DNA of 64,000 bases from Bernardetia sp. ABR2-2B (GTDB lineage: Bacteria; Bacteroidota; Bacteroidia; Cytophagales; Bernardetiaceae), in contig NZ_CP147020.1 in NCBI RefSeq assembly GCF_037126435.1, positions 372,001 through 436,000 on the forward strand, written 5' to 3'. A program made the position numbers and the translations under genes. This document shows, piece by piece, positions 1-9,733 of this stretch. Numbering within the stretch: position 1 is the stretch's first letter; every line of letters begins with the position of its first letter. Below the pieces are notes generated by a model. The model worked only from the letters and a program-made list of their open reading frames with translations. It did no database searches and was not told the DNA's origin.

Positions 1-225
1 ATAAAACTCTTCATAACTAGAAATAGGAACTCTATCAGCAAATTGTCCTTGCGTTTTGATAGCAAAATAACTATGTTCTTTACCCCAAACAGTATTTTTT
101 CCAGACGCAATCAAATACTTAAATACTTCTTCTTGTACTTCAAAGGGGTTTTTTTTGAAGTTTTCTATACTTTCCAAGCGTGTGGAAAATAATTTTGCAC
201 CAATCCAATTGATAATATTTTTCAT
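1..225 (-). CDS. GH3-family acyl-adenylating protein, N-terminal part only (runs off the window)
   Basis: An open frame starts at the ATG at 225 and reads off the left edge, giving 75 residues. The start MKNIINWIGAKLF, then a region with KNTVWGKEHSYF and a following PISSYEEF, matches the N-terminus of the GH3 auxin-responsive-promoter-like proteins found widely in Bacteroidota. Members of this family adenylate carboxylic acids and pass the acyl group to an amino acid. The nucleotide-binding and catalytic parts are outside the window, so the substrate cannot be guessed. The family call rests on the N-terminal pattern alone. Confidence 0.7.
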   Translation of the reverse strand, partial: MKNIINWIGAKLFSTRLESIENFKKNPFEVQEEVFKYLIASGKNTVWGKEHSYFAIKTQGQFADRVPISSYEEFY

Positions 226-416
226 AGATTAAAGTTTGAAAAATTGCTCAATAAGAACACAAGCAATTGTAAATAAAAATAAAAGTTTAAAAAATGTGTG
301 TTTACCTTTTGATATAAGTGTCAAATACAATTTAATGTTTACTTTTAAATCATAAAATTAAATTAGTAATCTTTTTGAAAGATACTACAATGATAAAAAA
401 TATTTCCATAAAAAAA

Positions 417-457
417 CCAACAAAGACTTTCTTTTTACATAAAAAAAATCTTGTTGG
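417..457 (-). terminator. Probable intrinsic terminator of the small gene at 468-821
   Basis: CCAACAA at 417-423 pairs with TTGTTGG at 451-457, and the stem can be extended by two or three imperfect pairs. Read on the minus strand it is followed by a run of seven T. It lies just past the stop of the minus-strand gene ending at 468. Confidence 0.6.
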
Positions 458-467
458 TGATGTATAT

Positions 468-821
468 CTAGTCATTTTTGTCAATCATACTCTTATAGAG
501 CTTGTCTTCTATATCTTTGAGTTCGTTTCGTACTTTCCCAATTACTCTGAGTAGTTGTTTTCTTTCTTTTACCTTTTCGTCCCACTCTGGCATATCCAAA
601 AAATCTTTTAGTTTGTCTTCATTAAAAAACATAGAACAAAGATGTAAAAAAGACATTTTATTTTGAATCTTTGGGTGAGAAATTACTTCATGTGTAGCAT
701 TTCTCAATACATCATTTACTCTCATTCCTAAAAAATCAAATTCATAATCTAATTTTTTATCTATTTTTTTAGCCAATTTTTCACGCTTTTTTTCTAATTT
801 TTTCTGCTTATTTTTTTTCAT
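468..821 (-). CDS. Small charged protein of unknown function
   Basis: This 117-residue protein begins MKKNKQKKLEKKREK and is rich in lysine and glutamate, with two likely helical coiled-coil segments (about 1-25 and 85-117). The middle part (about 28-75) is more globular in composition and contains FLGMRVNDVL and FLHLCSMFFNED. I do not recognise a family. There is no signal peptide or membrane segment. It stands alone, with a terminator-like hairpin right after it, so it is probably a single transcription unit. The lysine-rich start is a normal A-rich translation start in this genome. Confidence 0.6.
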   Translation of the reverse strand: MKKNKQKKLEKKREKLAKKIDKKLDYEFDFLGMRVNDVLRNATHEVISHPKIQNKMSFLHLCSMFFNEDKLKDFLDMPEWDEKVKERKQLLRVIGKVRNELKDIEDKLYKSMIDKND

Positions 822-1010
822 CGTATTTTTGGGTAAAAGTGAAATAAAAAATTATAAATTTATATTGGATTGAAATTGAGTTCTACTAAAACTCTATTAT
901 TGCTTAATAAGTTCGCTTTCTTTTATGTTATCAAAAAATAAATAACTAACCTTCTCGTGCATTTTTTATAAATTGGACTGCAAAATTACTTAAAAATTAG
1001 TCAATAAACT

Positions 1011-2201
1011 ATGATTTCTATAAATCAATCTCCTTCCAAACTCAAATGGATTGTTATTCTTTTTGCTTCGCTTATTGGTTTGATGTCCCTTTATTATACT
1101 AATCAATTAGTAGATACTTTGGCAGAACGTGAAGAAGAACAAATTGATTTGGTAGCTAAAGCACAAGAATTAGTAGTTCAGGTAGAGGACAGTCTTATGC
1201 TTAACTTTTTGGTTACAAATATCTTGCAAGGAAATCAATCCATTCCTATGATTGTGGCAGATGAAGAAGGAAACCCCAATCAGTCAAGAAATATTAAATT
1301 TAGAAAAAATGCTACTGAAGACGAAAAAAATAAAACTTTAAGAAAACATTTGGTTTCTATGAAGGAAGCTCATCCACCCATTGAAGTAAAAATTTCGGAA
1401 GAATGGAAGTATTATATTTATTATGAAAACTCTACTTTGCTTACACAGCTCAAATATTTTCCTTATGCACAACTTTCACTCATTACAGCTTTTCTGATTT
1501 TTGCTTATTTCTTATTTAGCTCTTCTCGGCGTGCCGAACAGAATAGAGTTTGGGTAGGACTAGCCAAAGAAACAGCACATCAACTCGGAACACCACTTTC
1601 TGCACTTATGGCGTGGGTGGAATATTTTAGAGCTGATAAAAGTGTTGAGGAAGATATTTTGCAAGAAATAGAAAAGGATATTGCTAGACTTACAATGATA
1701 ACAGAGCGTTTTTCAAGTATTGGTTCTATTCCTGATTTGAGTTCTGAAAATGTATTGGAGGTAGTGGAAGGAGTAACAGAGTACCTCAAAAAAAGAATTT
1801 CTACTAAGGTAAAACTGACAATTAGAGCAAAAAAAGACACAAAGTTATATGCCAAAATAAATAAACCTCTTTTTGAATGGGTCATTGAAAATATTTGTAA
1901 GAATGCTGTTGATGCAATGAGTGAAGCAGGAGGTAAAGGAAGTATAACGTTGTTTTTTTCTTCAGATAGAAGCCAAAAGCAACTTATCTTAGATATTACA
2001 GATACAGGAAAAGGAATTTCACAGAATCAAATCAAAACTGTTTTTCGCCCTGGATTTACTACCAAGAAAAGAGGCTGGGGACTAGGACTTACACTCGCAA
2101 GAAGAATCGTGGAACAATACCATAACGGAAAAATAAGTGTTTTGAAATCAGAAGTAGGAAAAGGAACAACTTTTAGAATTATTTTAAGAACAAGTGAGTG
2201 A
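1011..2201 (+). CDS. Orphan membrane sensor histidine kinase
   Basis: The protein has 396 residues. One membrane helix at about 13-31 and another at about 152-170 flank a periplasmic sensor region of about 120 residues with no recognised fold. The cytoplasmic part has the phosphoacceptor motif AHQLGTPLS (His190), an N-box ENICKNAVDAM near 295-305, a G1 box DTGKGIS and a G2 box GWGLGLTLARRI. All catalytic motifs look intact, so it should autophosphorylate. No HAMP domain is obvious and no response regulator lies beside it. HQLGTPLS-type kinases of this layout are common in Bacteroidota. The stimulus is unknown. Confidence 0.85.
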   Translation: MISINQSPSKLKWIVILFASLIGLMSLYYTNQLVDTLAEREEEQIDLVAKAQELVVQVEDSLMLNFLVTNILQGNQSIPMIVADEEGNPNQSRNIKFRKNATEDEKNKTLRKHLVSMKEAHPPIEVKISEEWKYYIYYENSTLLTQLKYFPYAQLSLITAFLIFAYFLFSSSRRAEQNRVWVGLAKETAHQLGTPLSALMAWVEYFRADKSVEEDILQEIEKDIARLTMITERFSSIGSIPDLSSENVLEVVEGVTEYLKKRISTKVKLTIRAKKDTKLYAKINKPLFEWVIENICKNAVDAMSEAGGKGSITLFFSSDRSQKQLILDITDTGKGISQNQIKTVFRPGFTTKKRGWGLGLTLARRIVEQYHNGKISVLKSEVGKGTTFRIILRTSE

Positions 2202-2406
2202 TTTTTTGTCTGTTTAGTTCAAAAAAAGTTTTTCAAAAACTTAAATACCATTTTTTCGTACATTAGAATACATAAAATAGACTTTATATCTTGTATTAAA
2301 ATTTTGGCTCGTGCTATTTAATTTGTATCTTAATAAGATTAACTATCTTAACAGTTATTTGATTACTCAACAACACTCCATTTAATACTCTTCTCATATA
2401 TATCAA

Positions 2407-5400
2407 ATGAAAAATCAATTTCAATCTTTTCTACTATTATTTTTTATATCTATTTTTATAGTTCCTCTTACACATGCACAGGTAACTATATGGAATGAAG
2501 ATTTTACACTTGCTGATGATACTGAAACCGATGCAGGAGCAACAGCTTGGTCTGAATCTCCTAATGCACAAGGAAGTGTAGATGCAGGTTCTGTTCAAGG
2601 AAATGTATTTACTTGGGAAGATATTGATGGCGAAACTTCCGACGGAAATGAAGCTATTTGGTTGAGTCAGAGTATAGATATAAGTAATTATAATACAATT
2701 ACGGTTAGTGCTGATGTGAGAGGAACAAATAGTATGGAAGATGGAGAAGAGTATATAATATTAGAGTACAGTACAAATGGAGGAACAACTTGGACACAAT
2801 TCACAACTAATGGATTTAATGATGGAGATTTTTCTAATACATTCATAACTGCTTCCTCAAATGTCCCTAATAACACAACATTGCAGATAAGAGCAAGAGT
2901 ATTTAGTGACAACAATAATGAAGACCACGAACTAGATAATGTGTTGGTGCAAGGAATATTGAATACTACAAATCCAGCTACCTGTGGAGCAACACCTTTT
3001 TGGGATGAAGAATTTTCTTTACCAGATGGCACAGATTCAGATAATGGCTCAACAGCTTGGAGCGAAGCAGGAAATACAGGTGCAGGTGAGGTAAATGGAA
3101 ATGCTTATGTATGGGAAAATACAGGAGCTGCTGAAGGAATTTGGATAAGCGACCCTATTAATATAAGTGGACTAACAGATGTTTCTATTTCAATGGATAT
3201 ACAAAGCGACCCTGATATGGCAGGAGAACCTGATTATCTTATTATAGAATATACGACAGATGGAGGAACTACTTGGAACGAGTTTACTACAAATGGAAAT
3301 AATATAGGCGACTTTGGAAACCTAACAGCTTCTGTAAATTCTATCAATGGAACAACACTTCAAGTACGTGCTAGAGCTAGAAGTAGTGCAAATGGAGAAT
3401 TTCATACCATTGATAACGTACAAGTTTCGTGTGTTACAAATACTACTGGGGGTGGAGGAGGAACAGACCCAGACTGTGTTGCTCCCCTTGCTCCACCTAC
3501 TTTTACAGAAATTGCAGCCACTACTGGAGGGTTAGATGTTGGTGGTGGAAAAGATGGAGGGACAGCTTGGGGAGATTTTAATCAAGATGGCTGTTTGGAT
3601 TTGCTTGTCAATACAAACAATGGAAATAATAATGGAGGAGGAACACGTCTCTTTCAAAGTAATTGTGATGGCACATTCTTTCGTGTAGCTGAACCTAGAG
3701 TTCCTGCTGAGTTAGAAGATATTGTAAGAGAACGTAGTGTTATTTGGGGAGATATAAATAATGATGGTTGGTTAGATTTTGCTCGTAATACTTCTGCTAC
3801 TGGAAACAATCAATCTTCAATTCATTTTTATTTGAATGATGGAAATGCTCCTAACAATTCATTTATCCTTATTCAAACTGTTTGTAATGGTAGTGATAAT
3901 GGAAATGCAGGAGGAGTCGTTAATCCTGCACAACAAAATGAAATTGATAATGGAAGATTAGTTGATGGACAAAATACAGAAGGTTTGGGATGGTTAGATT
4001 ATAATAATGACGGCTTTTTAGACCTAGTTATAGAAAATCACAATCACGGAATTGATATTTTAGAAAATCAGTTTTTTTGGGGCGATTTAGCTGATGCTAC
4101 TCCAAATGATGCTGTAAGTATTATTAATTTAGGAGGTGTTACCTGCGACCACCCTAGCAATCCAAATGGAAACCCTAGAACATACCCTCCCTTTATACAC
4201 GTAACACCTGACGAAGACCCAAAAGGGCTAATTACAGGAGCAACAGATGGAGATTATCTAACTATTGGAGACTTTAATGATGATGGTTACTTAGATATTT
4301 TAGGACGAAAAAATAACGAACGTGATTTGTTTGCTAATAATGGTAATAATTTTTTTCCTGTCAATCTTACTTTTAACGGACAAGCAAATAATGGTAATAA
4401 AGGAGGAGTAGCTTTTTGTGATTTTGATAGTGATGGAGATTTTGACATTATTTGGACTTCAAACGATAATCAAACCAATGGAAATGAAAATTTTATTTGG
4501 ATGCAAACAGGTTTGTATTCAGAGAATTTTCTAAAACTAGACGGAACGAATGCTACTACACAAAGAAACCCTATAGATGGAGTTCTCAACAATGTAGATG
4601 GCTGTGCTTGTGGAGATATAGATAATGATGGAGATGTTGATTTATTCCTTTCAGCTGGAAATGGTTCTAGTTATATGTTCAGAAATGATGGAGTAGATGG
4701 AAATGGAGTTCCTATATTGGTAGATAATACAGCAGCTTATGGTATCAATGTAAATGCAAATGGAGAAGGTGTAAATTTAGTAGATTATGATAATGATGGA
4801 GATTTAGATTTGTATATTAATGTAAATGGTGGCGATAACCAGCTTTGGCGAAATGACTTACAATGCCCTAAGAATAATCTGAAAGTAGAAGCTCTAGTGT
4901 GTATAGAACCAGGATTATACAGAGAAGCTGTCGGAACAACAATACGTATAGAGAGTATGGACGGTACATTTTCAAGTGCTTTACAAGATGTAAACGCAGC
5001 AAAAGGACACGGTTCTCAAAATCCTCTTAAAGTTCCTTTTGGTATCCCTGATAATAATGACTTGTATCGAATTATTGTGCGTTTTCCTCCTTTTGGTGTA
5101 GATTTGGATGGAGATGGAACAATAGAAAGTCCTGATAATGGTTTTGGGCAAGATGAGGTTATTAGTGAAACCTATACTGTAGAAAACGTACGTCCTACTG
5201 ACTTTCCAGACCAAACAGTACGTATCACAAGTCAGTTTGCTATTGATGGTGCGACAGATTGTAATGGTGGACTTTTGCCTGTTGAGATGCTTTATTTTAC
5301 AGGAGAACAACTTATCTCTGGAGAGAACCTTTTGAAATGGGGAACAGCTTGGGAACGTGATAATGATAAATTTGTAATAGAACGTTCTTTTAATGGAACT

Positions 5401-5871
5401 AATTTTGAAGCCATTGGAGAACAGAAAGCGAGAAGCGAAAACTCTATTTCTGTTACAGCTTATGAATTTTTAGATAGAGATATAGCTCAAGAAATTCAAA
5501 AACAATTAGTTAAAAAAGTTTATTATCGTTTGCGTCAAGTAGATACGAACGGGACAATTAGTTTTTCGAAAGTAGTAGTTATTACTATGAATACTTCCAA
5601 CCTTGGAATAAGTAACTTTCCTTTGATTTACCCTTCGCCTAATAAAAAATCAAGTGATTTTATGTTAGATTATGAAGCAATCCAAAGCAATCAAGAGTTT
5701 TATTTGAAAATTTATAACGTAATTGGACAAATTGTTTATCAGAAAAAATATACACTCAAAAAAGGAACAAACAAACTTTTTATTCCTACTAAAAAATTAC
5801 CAAAAGGAATTTTGATTGCAAAGTGGACGTCGCTTAGCGAAACAAATTCTCAAAAAATTCTTTTGGAATAA
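2407..5871 (+). CDS. Large secreted FG-GAP/VCBS-type protein with type IX secretion C-terminal signal
   Basis: This 1154-residue protein starts with a signal peptide (MKNQFQSFLLLFFISIF ... THAQ). Two homologous modules of about 160 residues follow, each opening with W(N/D)E(D/E)F and containing a TAWSE block, and read like jelly-roll adhesion or carbohydrate-binding modules. Residues of about 360-830 hold repeated D-x-(N/D)-x-DG-x-x-D calcium-loop motifs (NQDGCLD, NNDGWLD, NDDGYLD, NDGDLD), typical of FG-GAP/VCBS beta-propellers. The last 90 residues (YPSPNKKS ... GILIAKW ... KILLE) fit a Por/T9SS type A sorting domain. It is probably exported and surface-anchored or released. The ligand is unknown. 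Confidence 0.85.
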   Translation: MKNQFQSFLLLFFISIFIVPLTHAQVTIWNEDFTLADDTETDAGATAWSESPNAQGSVDAGSVQGNVFTWEDIDGETSDGNEAIWLSQSIDISNYNTITVSADVRGTNSMEDGEEYIILEYSTNGGTTWTQFTTNGFNDGDFSNTFITASSNVPNNTTLQIRARVFSDNNNEDHELDNVLVQGILNTTNPATCGATPFWDEEFSLPDGTDSDNGSTAWSEAGNTGAGEVNGNAYVWENTGAAEGIWISDPINISGLTDVSISMDIQSDPDMAGEPDYLIIEYTTDGGTTWNEFTTNGNNIGDFGNLTASVNSINGTTLQVRARARSSANGEFHTIDNVQVSCVTNTTGGGGGTDPDCVAPLAPPTFTEIAATTGGLDVGGGKDGGTAWGDFNQDGCLDLLVNTNNGNNNGGGTRLFQSNCDGTFFRVAEPRVPAELEDIVRERSVIWGDINNDGWLDFARNTSATGNNQSSIHFYLNDGNAPNNSFILIQTVCNGSDNGNAGGVVNPAQQNEIDNGRLVDGQNTEGLGWLDYNNDGFLDLVIENHNHGIDILENQFFWGDLADATPNDAVSIINLGGVTCDHPSNPNGNPRTYPPFIHVTPDEDPKGLITGATDGDYLTIGDFNDDGYLDILGRKNNERDLFANNGNNFFPVNLTFNGQANNGNKGGVAFCDFDSDGDFDIIWTSNDNQTNGNENFIWMQTGLYSENFLKLDGTNATTQRNPIDGVLNNVDGCACGDIDNDGDVDLFLSAGNGSSYMFRNDGVDGNGVPILVDNTAAYGINVNANGEGVNLVDYDNDGDLDLYINVNGGDNQLWRNDLQCPKNNLKVEALVCIEPGLYREAVGTTIRIESMDGTFSSALQDVNAAKGHGSQNPLKVPFGIPDNNDLYRIIVRFPPFGVDLDGDGTIESPDNGFGQDEVISETYTVENVRPTDFPDQTVRITSQFAIDGATDCNGGLLPVEMLYFTGEQLISGENLLKWGTAWERDNDKFVIERSFNGTNFEAIGEQKARSENSISVTAYEFLDRDIAQEIQKQLVKKVYYRLRQVDTNGTISFSKVVVITMNTSNLGISNFPLIYPSPNKKSSDFMLDYEAIQSNQEFYLKIYNVIGQIVYQKKYTLKKGTNKLFIPTKKLPKGILIAKWTSLSETNSQKILLE

Positions 5872-5949
5872 GAAAAAAAACAATACAAAGTTTGCAGACT
5901 GCTAATAAAATTGTAAATTACAGATACTTATCAAAAATAAGTGCAAAAA

Positions 5950-5980
5950 AATAAGCCAACAATAAATTTGTTGGCTTATT
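5950..5980. terminator. Bidirectional terminator hairpin
   Basis: AATAAGCCAACAA at 5950-5962 pairs perfectly over 13 bases with 5968-5980, leaving a five-base loop. A-rich sequence precedes it, giving a T run on the minus strand. It sits between the convergent ends of the secreted protein (5871) and hemL (6347). Confidence 0.75.
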
Positions 5981-6201
5981 TCAATCAATCCTATCCTAAA
6001 AACTAAGCATCTTTTTAAGAAATTTTGAACTAAAAACTGATTTCTGAAAAGGTGCTTTTGTGATTATAAATAATCGTATTCAAAAGTCTTTTTTTATCAA
6101 TTTAGTTTCAAAGGTTTTCTTAGAATTTCCTCAAAGTTTTTATAATTAAGTCAAAGTCTTCAAATGAGTAATTAAATACTTTTTGCTTTCTTTGTCTTAA
6201 T

Positions 6202-6294
6202 CGTTACGCTAATATACGTCAAGAATTGATACAAGATTTGGTTCTTCGATATAAACAAACAAGAGGTCGGTTAAAAGCTAAATTTGTTCGGTAA
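6202..6294 (+). pseudogene. Possible 30-codon coding remnant in the spacer 5981-6346
   Basis: The 366-base spacer before hemL has no full gene. One frame from 6202 to a TAA at 6292 reads RYANIRQELIQDLVLRYKQ and continues with a basic tail ending in AKFVR. It looks far more protein-like than the AT-rich spacer around it, yet it has no start codon or upstream coding sequence. A 15-base direct repeat (ATAAACAAACAAGAG at 6251-6265 and 6330-6344) flanks its end, and a fragment of the GTTGGTGTCGC repeat family lies at 6313-6333. It may be the tail of a decayed gene. I do not recognise the protein. Confidence 0.25.
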
Positions 6295-6346
6295 AAAATA
6301 AAAGAGAATTTTGTGTTGGTTGGTATCGCATAAACAAACAAGAGCT

Positions 6347-7648
6347 TTAAGCATGAATTTCTCTCAAAGCATCTTCATTAGCTTCAATAATTCTGTTTAC
6401 ATCTTCATCAGAAAGCGAATTTGATAAGAACCAACTCTCAAATTGAGCAGGAGCAATATAAACACCACGATTAAGCATAGCGTGAAAATATTTTCCAAAA
6501 AGAGCTGTATCACAAGTAAGCGCATCTTCAAAATTTTCTACTTTTTTATCTGTAAAGAAAATATTCGTCATCGAACCGATGTGATTTACTGTATAATTTA
6601 AACCTTGCTCTTTGATAGATTTACGCATTCCATCAGCTATTTTAGACGTTTTTTGTTCTAAGTTCTGATAAATTTGAGGGTTATTATTCAAAATATTCAA
6701 AAGTGCTAAACCTGCTGCCATTGCCACAGGGTTGCCCGAAAGTGTTCCTGCTTGATACACTTTTCCGATAGGTGAAACACAATCCATAATTTCTTTTTTA
6801 CCTCCGTATGCTCCAACAGGCATTCCACCACCAATTATTTTTCCTAAAGTTGTCATATCAGGTGTAACCCCATAAACTTCTTGCGCTCCACCTTTTGCTA
6901 ATCTGAAACCTGTCATTACCTCATCAAAAATAAGTACAATTCCATTTTCATCACATATTTTACGAAGACCTTCCAAATAACCTTCTTTTGGCAAAACACA
7001 ACCCATATTTCCAGCCACAGGCTCAATAATAATGGCTGCAATTTCATTTGGATTTGCATCGACTAAATATTGAATAGCATCTAAATCATTATGAGGAGCT
7101 AATAAAGTATCTTTTGCTGTTCCTTTCGTTACCCCTGGACTATTTGGCGTTCCCATTGTGGCTGCTCCACTTCCTGCTGCAATCAAAAATGAATCTCCAT
7201 GACCGTGATAACAACCTATTGTTTTGATAAATTTTTCTCTTCCTGTATAACCACGAGCCACACGAACAGCAGACATGGTAGCTTCTGTTCCAGAATTTAC
7301 CATTCTTACTTTTTCTATCGAGGGAACCATTTCACAAATTAGCTCTGCAATTGTTACTTCTCTGCGTGTTGGTGCGCCAAAAGAAGATGAACCATGAACT
7401 GCTTCAATGATAGCTTGTGTAACTTCTTCTTGTCCGTGTCCTAGAATCATAGGACCCCAAGAACCTATCAAATCAATATATTTGTTGTTGTCCTCATCAA
7501 AAAGATAAGCTCCTTTTGCTGATTTCATAAAAACAGGTGTGCCTCCAACAGCTTGAAAAGCACGAACAGGAGAATTTACACCTCCTGGAATATGATGTTG
7601 AGCTTCTGAAAAAAGAGTTTGACTATTTGTTAGTGTTACTGAATGCAT
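6347..7648 (-). CDS. hemL: Glutamate-1-semialdehyde 2,1-aminomutase
   Basis: The enzyme has 433 residues, the usual length for the family. It moves the amino group of glutamate-1-semialdehyde to give 5-aminolevulinate, the first dedicated haem precursor of the C5 pathway, in the cytoplasm with PLP. Visible features are the N-terminal [13 protein letters not shown] signature, the [10 protein letters not shown] block, the PLP aspartate in [11 protein letters not shown], the Schiff-base lysine in [16 protein letters not shown], and [14 protein letters not shown]. All key residues are present. No other hem gene is adjacent. The spacing to pnuC suggests a separate unit. Confidence 0.95.
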   Translation of the reverse strand: MHSVTLTNSQTLFSEAQHHIPGGVNSPVRAFQAVGGTPVFMKSAKGAYLFDEDNNKYIDLIGSWGPMILGHGQEEVTQAIIEAVHGSSSFGAPTRREVTIAELICEMVPSIEKVRMVNSGTEATMSAVRVARGYTGREKFIKTIGCYHGHGDSFLIAAGSGAATMGTPNSPGVTKGTAKDTLLAPHNDLDAIQYLVDANPNEIAAIIIEPVAGNMGCVLPKEGYLEGLRKICDENGIVLIFDEVMTGFRLAKGGAQEVYGVTPDMTTLGKIIGGGMPVGAYGGKKEIMDCVSPIGKVYQAGTLSGNPVAMAAGLALLNILNNNPQIYQNLEQKTSKIADGMRKSIKEQGLNYTVNHIGSMTNIFFTDKKVENFEDALTCDTALFGKYFHAMLNRGVYIAPAQFESWFLSNSLSDEDVNRIIEANEDALREIHA

Positions 7649-7828
7649 TGTATTTTATTTATTGAGTGAATAAGGTAATTTTTGATATTTACAAAAGTAA
7701 GAATTTAATTGTTTTGTTTTCGTTTGCTATATTCTAATTTTTATGGAACACCGATTTTACGAATTTATACAGATTACCACCAATTTTTTAAATAAAAATA
7801 AACTAAGATGTAATTGTATTTTTCTGCT

Positions 7829-7862
7829 GTTGTTGATATTTTAGTGCAGCGACACCAATAAC
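7829..7862. repeat. Degenerate copy of a palindromic REP-like repeat
   Basis: GTTGTTGATAT at 7829-7839 and ACACCAATAAC at 7852-7862 form an imperfect hairpin with the core TTTTAGTGCAGCG. It ends exactly at the pnuC stop codon. A better-preserved relative, with an 11-base perfect stem, lies at 62309-62344, and a fragment lies at 6313-6333. Confidence 0.5.
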
Positions 7863-8582
7863 TTACTTAGGCATTTGTTTTTTCCATTCAAAATATCCCA
7901 AAATAGCCAATACTAAAAATATAGCATATAATCCTGTCGTAAAATAAAGACCTTTATAGTAATAAATTCCGACACAGAAAGCATCAATTACAAACCAAAA
8001 AATCCAGTTTTCTACCCAGCGTTTGGCAAGTTGAAATTGAGCTACAACGCTAAAAGAAGTAGTAAAAGCATCAAAATAAGGCACAGAAGCATTTGGTAGC
8101 GTAGAAAACCAAGCCCCAAAACCAAAGACTCCTGCAATACCGACAACAATACTGATAAGCCAAAATTTGATGGGCATATAAGTAATTGGAAGCTCTGTAT
8201 CATTATTTTTGATTATTTCGTTACTGCTATCACCATCATAAAAATTATCAGAAGTTAATTCCTCTATCATTTCTTTGTCCAAAACAGAAGGTTCAGAAGA
8301 TAAAGTAGTGTGTTTTTTTCTCTTATTTTTTCCTCCAAAAAGCCAATGATACCAACCCCAAATACTGACTACAAAATAGAAAGCACTTAGAATAGAATCT
8401 CCATACAGACCTGCATCAAGAAATATATATATATAAGGAACAACACTCAAAATACCAAACAACCAACCCCAATGATTATTTCTTGTGTTGAGCCAGACAC
8501 AAATAAGTCCTGTAAGGGCAGCGAAAAGCTCTAGTTTGTGAGAAAAAAAATAGGTTAGAAAAGATTCTAGTAGTTGTTCCAA
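7863..8582 (-). CDS. pnuC: PnuC-family vitamin transporter, probably nicotinamide riboside
   Basis: This 239-residue integral membrane protein has about seven helices. Family features are LICVWLNTRNNHWGWLFGILS near the start, YGDSILSAFYFVVSIWGWYHWLFGGK with the WGWYxW ligand-gate motif, and a C-terminal WFVIDAFCVGIYYYKGLY block. A hydrophilic insert of about 50 acidic residues (about 85-135) splits the protein in the middle and is longer than usual. PnuC carries nicotinamide riboside by facilitated diffusion. PnuT paralogs carry thiamine and often follow a TPP riboswitch. No riboswitch is visible upstream, which favours the NAD precursor, but the substrate is inferred. Confidence 0.8.
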   Translation of the reverse strand: MEQLLESFLTYFFSHKLELFAALTGLICVWLNTRNNHWGWLFGILSVVPYIYIFLDAGLYGDSILSAFYFVVSIWGWYHWLFGGKNKRKKHTTLSSEPSVLDKEMIEELTSDNFYDGDSSNEIIKNNDTELPITYMPIKFWLISIVVGIAGVFGFGAWFSTLPNASVPYFDAFTTSFSVVAQFQLAKRWVENWIFWFVIDAFCVGIYYYKGLYFTTGLYAIFLVLAILGYFEWKKQMPK

Positions 8583-8719
8583 AACGGGTTTTGTTTTTTA
8601 TTGAAAATAGATTTTAAAAATGAGTTGCAAAGATAGACCTTGCAAATAGAGAAAAAAATCGTATCATAAAAAATAATTTCTAATAGATAGTTTTACGATT
8701 AAAAAAGTGATATTATTAG

Positions 8720-8727
8720 TAACTTTG
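8720..8727 (+). promoter_or_regulatory. Possible Bacteroidota -7 element for the universal stress gene
   Basis: TAACTTTG matches the TAnnTTTG -7 consensus about 90 bases before the start codon at 8813. A clear TTTG -33 partner at 17-23 bases is not seen, so the call is weak. Confidence 0.35.
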
Positions 8728-8812
8728 TATTCTATTTTTATAACATCGTCAAAGAGAAGTGTAGATTTTTAGTAAATTTCAAATCTATCTTTTTAAATCC
8801 TAAATTTATTTC

Positions 8813-9661
8813 ATGCAAACTATATTTGTTCCCTTAGATTTTTCAGAAAATTCATTACAAGCTCTTCGCCACGCTATCGAACTAGCTAAAACCTCTGAAT
8901 CACAAATTATTGTTTTTCACTCTTATCAACCTCCTCAAATGGGTGGTGGAAGTTTTACAGGTAAGAAAAAACTTACTGACCTTGGCAAACAAGAAGCTGA
9001 AGATAATATGTATAAAGTAGTGATGCGCTTAAAAGAAACTGAACCTGATTTAGATTTCGAACATTTGATAGTTGATGGCGATCCTATGCAACGCATTCTT
9101 TTCTATTCAGAAGAATATAAATCTGACTTGATTGTTATGGGAACAAAAGGTGCTAGTGGGCTAAATGAGGTCTTTTTGGGGAGTGTTGCAGGTAAAATCA
9201 TCAATGATGCGTCTTGCCCTGTGGTAATTGTTCCAGAAGAGAGTTATAAAGGAACATATGAAAGAATTGTTTATGCAACTTCACTTATAGCAGATGATAG
9301 AGGCGTACTAAAATACTTAAAGGGATTAGCTACGGATTTCAAAGCAAAGTTAGAATGTATCCATATAGAAAAAAATGCAGAAGCAAATTCTAAATTTGAA
9401 TCTTTTGGAAGAGCTTATACAGAAGAAGGAACAGATAATAATTATATAGATTTTAAAATTATTTCTAAAGAAGAAAGTCAGAAAGTAGAAGATGCTTTAT
9501 TAGAATATATAGAAGAAAATCCTCTTACTCTTTTGGTTATGCTTCGTCGTGAACGTGATTTTATACAGCGTGTTTTTGGTCATAGTGTTACTAAAAAGAT
9601 GGCACACCATGCAAAAAGCCCTTTGTTGATTATGAAGGCTGCTGATAAGATAGAGCTTTAA
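8813..9661 (+). CDS. Tandem-domain universal stress protein
   Basis: The protein has 282 residues, made of two UspA folds. Domain 1 (about 1-142) starts MQTIFVPLDFSENSLQALRHA and has the ATP-binding signature G-TK-G-ASGLNEVFL-GS followed by CPVVIVPE. Domain 2 (about 148-282) keeps the fold (ERIVYATSL, PLTLLVMLRR, KSPLLIM) but lacks the glycine-rich nucleotide loop, so it is probably a structural half. Tandem Usp proteins of this kind are common in Bacteroidota and are tied to stress survival. The gene is monocistronic, with a strong hairpin terminator after it. Confidence 0.9.
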   Translation: MQTIFVPLDFSENSLQALRHAIELAKTSESQIIVFHSYQPPQMGGGSFTGKKKLTDLGKQEAEDNMYKVVMRLKETEPDLDFEHLIVDGDPMQRILFYSEEYKSDLIVMGTKGASGLNEVFLGSVAGKIINDASCPVVIVPEESYKGTYERIVYATSLIADDRGVLKYLKGLATDFKAKLECIHIEKNAEANSKFESFGRAYTEEGTDNNYIDFKIISKEESQKVEDALLEYIEENPLTLLVMLRRERDFIQRVFGHSVTKKMAHHAKSPLLIMKAADKIEL

Positions 9662-9670
9662 TCAAAAAAC

Positions 9671-9713
9671 AAAAAGTCTATTCTCAATTATGAACTCTGA
9701 GAATAGACTTTTT
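9671..9713. terminator. Strong bidirectional terminator
   Basis: AAAAAGTCTATTCTCA at 9671-9686 pairs over 16 bases with 9698-9713 around an 11-base loop. A T-rich run follows on the plus strand and an A/T tract lies on the other side. It separates the convergent stress-protein gene and ugd. Confidence 0.85.
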
Positions 9714-9733
9714 TCTTTAAAAGAAATTATAAA

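Noticed and set aside
4981-5310. Minus-strand frame of 109 codons inside the FG-GAP gene, and other long antisense frames
   Set aside because: These overlap strongly supported genes, and their translations are low in complexity without motifs, so they are shadows of coding bias.
7649-8812. TPP riboswitch in front of pnuC (which would make it a thiamine transporter)
   Set aside because: No THI-box sequence was found in the 230-base upstream spacer.
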